Under the pieces are notes generated by a model. The model worked only from the letters and a program-made list of their open reading frames with translations, ran no database searches and had not been told where the DNA came from. The position numbers and the translations under genes were made by a program. A stretch of DNA of 8,843 nt, from contig RKSA01000082.1 in the NCBI GenBank assembly GCA_007571115.1, positions 1 to 8,843 on the forward strand, written 5' to 3'. The DNA is from Gammaproteobacteria bacterium. Lineage in GTDB: Bacteria; Pseudomonadota; Gammaproteobacteria; Pseudomonadales; Pseudohongiellaceae. This document shows, piece after piece, positions 5,527 through 8,843 of the stretch. Numbering within the stretch: the first letter of the stretch is position 1; each line of letters opens with the position of its first letter.

Positions 5527-6285
5527 ATGAATTTCCAAGGGCAAAAGGTTCTGGTCACGGGGGGATCCCGGGGAATCGGCAAGGCCGTGTCGATGGCCTT
5601 TGCCCGGGCTGGCGCTGCGGTCGCGATCGTGTATAGGCACGATCGGGCCGCAGCCGATGCGGCCTTGGCCGAGTTGCCAGGGCAGGGGCATGTTGCGCTC
5701 GCCTTCGACGTCGCCGACCCCGCTGCGGCCGAGAAGGGCGTTGAGCGGGCGCTTGCCGCACTCGGCGGAATCGATATCCTGGTGAACAACGCCGGTATCG
5801 GCATCTACCATCGCCTTGCCGAGGTGTCGTATCGCGAATGGCAGGACGCCTGGCGCCAGACCATCGCGACAAACCTGCTCGGCCCGGCCAATCTCTGCTA
5901 CCTGGTGGCGCGGCACATGATTGCGGCCGGTGGCGGCAGAATCGTCAACGTCAGCTCCCGGGGAGCATTTCGCGGCGAGCCCTTGAAGCCCGCCTACGGC
6001 GCGAGCAAGGCGGCGCTCAATTCGCTGAGCCAGTCGCTCGCGGTGGCGCTGGCGCCCCACGGTATTTTCGTTGCCGCGGTGGCGCCGGGATTTGTCAACA
6101 CCGAACTCGTCGCGGATCACCTGAACGGCCCGGAAGGCGAGGAAATTCGTGGCCAAAGCCCGTTCAACCGCGTCGCCGAGCCCGAGGAGGTCGCCCACGC
6201 CGTGCTGTTTCTCGCTTCCAAAGGCGCCGAATTCAGCAGCGGCGCCATCATCGACGTGAACGGCGCTTCCTATTTGCGCTCCTGA
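5527..6285 (+). CDS. Short-chain dehydrogenase/reductase (SDR family)
   Basis: An NAD(P)-dependent classical SDR oxidoreductase of 252 residues, cytosolic. It has the cofactor motif TGGSRGIG (residues 11-18), the NNAG motif (87-90), and the tetrad N116, S144 (VNVSS), Y157 and K161 (YGASK), spaced as in FabG. The C-terminal part has the usual PGFVNTEL segment and the closing SSGAIIDVNGA. R37 after the second beta strand hints at NADPH preference; this is inference. The substrate is unknown: FabG-like 3-oxoacyl reductase activity is possible, but no fatty-acid genes are near. ATG 5527 gives the family's normal N-terminus; ATG 5512 would add five residues (MARHA). The stop lies in a 17-bp duplication, and modF follows after 21 nt in the same frame. 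Confidence 0.92.
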   Translation: MNFQGQKVLVTGGSRGIGKAVSMAFARAGAAVAIVYRHDRAAADAALAELPGQGHVALAFDVADPAAAEKGVERALAALGGIDILVNNAGIGIYHRLAEVSYREWQDAWRQTIATNLLGPANLCYLVARHMIAAGGGRIVNVSSRGAFRGEPLKPAYGASKAALNSLSQSLAVALAPHGIFVAAVAPGFVNTELVADHLNGPEGEEIRGQSPFNRVAEPEEVAHAVLFLASKGAEFSSGAIIDVNGASYLRS

Positions 6286-6306
6286 CGTTTTTGCGGTCCT
6301 GACGTT
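6273..6306 (+). repeat. 17-bp tandem duplication over the SDR stop codon
   Basis: 6273-6289 and 6290-6306 abut and match at 16 of 17 bases (TTTGCGCTCCTGACGTT type; C6279 versus G6296). The first copy contains the real SDR stop TGA (6283-6285). The second carries a TGA at 6300-6302 in a different frame. Confidence 0.9.
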
Positions 6307-6326
6307 GTGCCGAATTTGTGCCGAAT
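6305..6326 (+). repeat. Perfect 11-bp tandem duplication at the modF start
   Basis: TTGTGCCGAAT occurs at 6305-6315 and again at 6316-6326 with no mismatch. It begins within the end of the 17-bp duplication. Copy one supplies the in-frame GTG (6307) for modF. In copy two the GTG (6318) is out of frame, but a TTG (6316) is in frame. Confidence 0.9.
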
Positions 6327-7866
6327 CGCCAATGCGCGTTGCCGCATCGCGCGCCGCCGCCTGCTCGAGATCGATCATCTCGAAATTGCTGCAGGGGAAC
6401 ATTGGTGCGTGTTCGGCCCCAATGGCGCCGGCAAGTCCCTGCTCGCCGAGCTGATTCGCGGGCGGCTGCGCGAAAGCCGCAGCCATGTGCATTACGCCGC
6501 TGGCTTCGATCCCGCCCGGGACATCCTGACGGTCTCCTTCGAGGAGCAGCAACGCCTCTGGCGACGTGACGAACGCCTCGATGTCAGCGATTTCCAAGCC
6601 GACGCGCAAGACCAGGGAACCACACTGGCAGCCTTGATCCGTGCTGCCCGCACGATCGCCGAGCAAGACGGCAGGCTGTTCGATGCTCTCGTCGCCGAGC
6701 TCGGCCTGGGTGGCCTGCTCGAGCAGGGAATCCGCTTCCTTTCCTCGGGCCAGATTCGTCGCGGACTCATCGCCCGCGCGCTGTACGGCCAGCAGCAAGG
6801 CCGCCAGCGGCTGCTGATTTTCGACGAGCCGCTGGAAGCCGTCGATCGCGACTCCCGCGAGCGGCTCCAGTCGGTCATTGCTGCGCATCTCGGGCAGAAT
6901 TGCGCGAGCCTGCATTTGTGTCGCCGCGCCCAGGACCGTTTCCCAGGGGCAACGCATCTGCTCGTCATGGAACGGTTGCGTGCGGTCAGCCAGGGCCCCA
7001 TGGACGAAGCCGCTTTCGCCCAGGCCGCGCAAGCTTTCCGCCGCCGCCACGCGATTCCCTCCAGGCTTCCCATGCCTCCAGCGATGCAGCGCCCGTCGGC
7101 TGATTCCGGCGGCGATGGCAAGAAGGATGCCGGTATCGGGGGAATCGGGGAAATCGAGGGGAAAAGCAGCCCGCTGATCAAGTTGCGCGGCGTCAATGCC
7201 GGCTATGGCGACTTGCAAGTGCTATGCGATGTCCACTGGGTCATGGAAGCCTGGCATCACGTGCTCATCGAGGGGCCAAACGGCTGCGGCAAGTCGACCC
7301 TGCTCGGCCTGATCGACGGCGAGAACCATCTCGGCTACGGCGAGCAGGTCTACCTGTTTGGTCGGCGCAAGGGCAGCGGCGAAACCGTCTGGGATATCAA
7401 GCGCCGTTTCGGCGTCGTCTCCAACGAATTGCACAACCGCTACGTCAAGGGCTGGAGAGTGCTCGACGTCGTGGTGTCGGGATTTTTCGACTCGGTGGGG
7501 CTCTACGACGACAGCGGCGGCAGCGAGCACGAGCACGCCCGGGCCTGGCTTGAAACGCTGTGCGCGGGTCATCTCGCTGCCGATTTCTACCACCATCTGT
7601 CCTTCGGCGAGCAGCGGCTCGTGCTGCTCGCCCGGGCGATGGTGAAACAGCCCGACATCCTGGTCCTCGACGAGCCCTGCGTCGGGCTCGACGATTTCCA
7701 TCGCGACTTCATTCTCGGAACGCTCGAGCTGATCGCTGCGCAGGCTCCGACGCGGCTGATCTACGTCAGCCACGCCCCCGGCGAGCAGCCTGGCTGTATC
7801 AACCAGCGGCTGCGCTTCGTCGCGGACCCCGGCGGTGGTTTCCGCATCGAGCAGTCGCGGCTTTAG
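6307..7866 (+). CDS. modF: ModF-like tandem ABC ATPase
   Basis: A 519-residue soluble protein with two ABC ATPase domains and no membrane segment, close in layout and sequence to E. coli ModF (PhrA). Domain 1 has Walker A GPNGAGKS (residues 37-44), a signature LSSGQ and Walker B RLLIFDEP. The usual switch His appears to be replaced (LHLCRR), as in E. coli ModF, where it reads VLNR. A linker rich in Pro/Gly leads to domain 2: Walker A GPNGCGKST (323-331), the ModF-typical block YLFGRRKGSGETVWDIKRRF, GFFDSVGLY, signature LSFGEQ (431-436), Walker B ILVLDE (E456) and switch His H489. ModF is linked to molybdate genes in E. coli but its role is unsettled; no modABC or modE is seen here. The start is GTG 6307 without a clear ribosome site; TTG 6316 is the alternative. 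It probably depends on translation of the SDR gene 21 nt upstream. Confidence 0.88.
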   Translation: MPNLCRIANARCRIARRRLLEIDHLEIAAGEHWCVFGPNGAGKSLLAELIRGRLRESRSHVHYAAGFDPARDILTVSFEEQQRLWRRDERLDVSDFQADAQDQGTTLAALIRAARTIAEQDGRLFDALVAELGLGGLLEQGIRFLSSGQIRRGLIARALYGQQQGRQRLLIFDEPLEAVDRDSRERLQSVIAAHLGQNCASLHLCRRAQDRFPGATHLLVMERLRAVSQGPMDEAAFAQAAQAFRRRHAIPSRLPMPPAMQRPSADSGGDGKKDAGIGGIGEIEGKSSPLIKLRGVNAGYGDLQVLCDVHWVMEAWHHVLIEGPNGCGKSTLLGLIDGENHLGYGEQVYLFGRRKGSGETVWDIKRRFGVVSNELHNRYVKGWRVLDVVVSGFFDSVGLYDDSGGSEHEHARAWLETLCAGHLAADFYHHLSFGEQRLVLLARAMVKQPDILVLDEPCVGLDDFHRDFILGTLELIAAQAPTRLIYVSHAPGEQPGCINQRLRFVADPGGGFRIEQSRL

Positions 7867-7930
7867 CTGTGACATCAGCCGCGATTTTAGTCGCGATCCT
7901 GGCAGCAACCTTGCCGCAACCTTAGCCGCG
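7854..7930 (+). repeat. Degenerate repeats between modF and the convergent CBS gene
   Basis: GTCGCGGCTTTAG (7854-7866, ending in the modF stop TAG) is repeated as GCCGCGATTTTAG (7878-7890), 24 bp on, which gives a second in-frame TAG. GCAACCTT occurs at 7905-7912 and 7916-7923, 11 bp apart. AGCCGCGA recurs at 7877-7884 and 7924-7931. The last copy contains the stop codon of the CBS gene on the other strand (7922-7924). Confidence 0.55.
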
Positions 7931-8353
7931 AATATAGCTCTGCAACTGTTCGATCGTCGCGCGCTGGTCGCTCATGATGTCCTTGACCAGGTCGCCGAGC
8001 GAAACGATCCCCGTGACCGTGCCATCGTCGACGATCGGCAGATGCCTGATGTGGTTGTCGGTCATCAGGCTCAAGGCCTTGTCGACGGTTTCCGGGGAAG
8101 ACACCGACAGCACCTTGCGCGTCATGATCTCCTCTACCCGGGTATCCCGGGAGGCGCGCCCCTTCAGGATGACCTCGCGCGCGTAGTCGCGTTCCGAGAT
8201 GATCCCCTGCAATTCGGTCCCGCACAGCACCAGCAAGGCGCCGACCCGGCGGTCGGCCATCAGCTTGATCGCGTCGTAGACGCTCGCTTCAGGGCGGATC
8301 GAGCAGATCTGCCGGTTCTGCTTGCGTTCGAGAATTTGCCGCATGGTATGCAT
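7922..8353 (-). CDS. Twin CBS-domain protein
   Basis: A 143-residue cytosolic protein made only of a Bateman pair of CBS domains, which in this family bind adenine nucleotides or similar ligands and sense energy state. CBS 1 spans about residues 8-62 (SVYDAIKLMADRRVGALLV, GIISERDYAREV). CBS 2 spans about 74-128 (EEIMTRKVLSVSSPETVDKA, HLPIVDDGTVTGIVSLGDLV). Both end in the characteristic G-I-(I/V)-S-x-x-D block. No enzymatic or DNA-binding domain is attached, so the partner is unknown. ATG 8353 is backed by GGAG 7 nt upstream; ATG 8344 is a possible alternative. It lies 44 nt behind an unrecognised gene on the same strand, so the two may form an operon. It converges on modF, with 55 nt between the stop codons. 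Confidence 0.92.
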   Translation of the reverse strand: MHTMRQILERKQNRQICSIRPEASVYDAIKLMADRRVGALLVLCGTELQGIISERDYAREVILKGRASRDTRVEEIMTRKVLSVSSPETVDKALSLMTDNHIRHLPIVDDGTVTGIVSLGDLVKDIMSDQRATIEQLQSYIRG

Positions 8354-8397
8354 GGTTTCTCTCCTCTCTCGTTCCTCTCGCCTCTCTTCCGGGCCGC
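8354..8397 (-). repeat. Purine-rich GAGAGG repeats in the CBS gene leader
   Basis: The 44-nt spacer read on the minus strand is almost pure purine near the gene and repeats GAGAGG at least three times (AGAGAGGCG, AGAGGAACG, AGAGAGGAG). The final copy supplies the ribosome binding site. It could be a slippage product or an enhanced ribosome-landing tract. Confidence 0.4.
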
Positions 8398-8843
8398 TCA
8401 GTCGAGCCTGCTCAGCGAAATGTTCGCATAGCCGGCGTTGTCGCCGTAGCGGCCGACGCTGTCATTGACGAACAGGGCCAGCTTGCCATCGCAGGTGGCG
8501 GTGAAGCGGTATTCGCCGCTTGCCGCATCGAAGGCCAGCTCGGACACTCCCACGAGGCTTGCGCGCGGGCAAGCCGGCTGATGCAGCATCAGCTCGAACC
8601 AGTTGTGCTCCCTGGAGCGCCGCAGGTACCCCATCCACTCCCAGCGCATCAGGCTGTTGCCGAAGCCGCGTTCGTCGAGCTTCCCGCCAGCCTCGTTCGC
8701 TTCGATGTCGAGGTCGATCCAGTTGCTCAAGGTGGCGATTCGCAAGGCGTATGCCGAACCGGCCTCGAGCTCGACTCCGGTATCGAGTTTCATGGCATTG
8801 GTGAAGAAGTCGATCTTGACTTCCTCGCCGACGGCAAGAGGCG
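8398..8843 (-). CDS. C-terminal part of an unrecognised protein, possibly with a lectin-like beta domain (cut by the window edge)
   Basis: The frame is open from the right edge to the TGA at 8400-8398, giving 147 residues. The first ATG in view (8793) is internal, because the frame continues upstream of it without a stop (PLAVGEEVKIDFFTNAM). I do not recognise the full protein. The residues LDTGVELEAGSAYALRIATLSNWID resemble the W-x-DTG-I/V-x-L-x-x-G type of beta strand found in LecA-like galactose-binding domains. The C-terminus, DGKLALFVNDSVGRYGDN followed by AGYANISL, matches the G-x-L-x-L-x-V-N-D...DN-x-G pattern of the same fold. Trp residues are frequent (MRWEWMGYL, HNWFEL). One reading is the C-terminal binding domain of a larger hydrolase or surface protein. 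That remains a guess from motif resemblance. Confidence 0.6.
   Translation of the reverse strand, partial: PLAVGEEVKIDFFTNAMKLDTGVELEAGSAYALRIATLSNWIDLDIEANEAGGKLDERGFGNSLMRWEWMGYLRRSREHNWFELMLHQPACPRASLVGVSELAFDAASGEYRFTATCDGKLALFVNDSVGRYGDNAGYANISLSRLD

Noticed and set aside
4604..5530. Plus-strand open frame of 308 codons opposite amt
   Set aside because: It is a His/Asp/Arg-rich antisense shadow of the transporter's membrane helices, with no domain.
5437..7218. Long minus-strand open frame of 593 codons opposite the SDR and modF genes
   Set aside because: It is antisense to two genes with complete family motifs, spans their junction, and its translation shows no recognisable domain. Long antisense frames are common in GC-rich DNA.
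6307..7866. Molybdate uptake operon inferred from modF
   Set aside because: No periplasmic molybdate-binding protein, permease or ModE regulator is in the window. The neighbour is an SDR gene.
7880..7895. CGCGA/TCGCG hairpin after modF as an intrinsic terminator
   Set aside because: The stem is 5 bp and there is no downstream T-run on either strand. It is better explained as part of the repeat ladder.
1..8843. tRNA, rRNA, insertion sequence or phage genes
   Set aside because: I saw no cloverleaf-like element ending in CCA, no transposase or integrase motif, and no terminal inverted repeats with target duplications.

Overview
The window looks like a piece of a GC-rich proteobacterial chromosome. 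It encodes an outer-membrane porin of the alginate-export type, a HAMP-type histidine kinase and a ModF-like double ABC ATPase, and third codon positions are strongly G/C. A beta- or gammaproteobacterium fits best. This is inference from gene families only, and no rRNA, tRNA or mobile element is present to refine it.

Layout, left to right. (1) Plus strand: the 3' part of a membrane histidine kinase (to 1478), followed 20 nt later by an alginate-export-type porin (1499-2767). A good extended -10 promoter then precedes a small RsbW-like anti-sigma ATPase/kinase that starts at TTG (2894-3328). (2) Minus strand: an ammonium transporter (5314-4046) followed by a STAS anti-sigma-factor antagonist (3936-3592). 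The STAS gene converges on the RsbW-like gene, so the two halves of a probable partner-switching module sit tail to tail. No PP2C phosphatase or sigma factor is visible. (3) Plus strand: a short-chain dehydrogenase (5527-6285) and, 21 nt later in the same frame, a modF-type tandem ABC protein (6307-7866). (4) Minus strand: a twin-CBS-domain protein (8353-7922) behind the C-terminal part of an unrecognised protein that runs off the right edge.

How the genes may work together. The kinase and porin look co-transcribed. The RsbW-like kinase and STAS protein probably bind each other, with the STAS serine (S56) as phosphoacceptor. Placing the STAS gene downstream of amt could link this switch to nitrogen supply, but that is inference. 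SDR-modF and hypothetical-CBS are two further likely operons.

The most unusual signal is not a gene. Six of the eight gene junctions carry short tandem duplications with units of about 10-24 bp, often overlapping a stop or start codon. Examples are a 17-bp duplication of the STAS start, which creates a 6-codon leader ORF (MIEVNK) with an ATGA overlap; a 17-bp duplication over the SDR stop, followed directly by an 11-bp duplication at the modF start; a TTTTGAGC ladder at the porin stop; four 14-bp copies containing the palindrome TTAGCTAA between the convergent genes; and a CGCGATTTTAG/GCAACCTT ladder after modF. Several of these multiply stop codons across reading frames. No complete new multi-gene system is evident. 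The recurrent junctional duplication is the observation most worth following.
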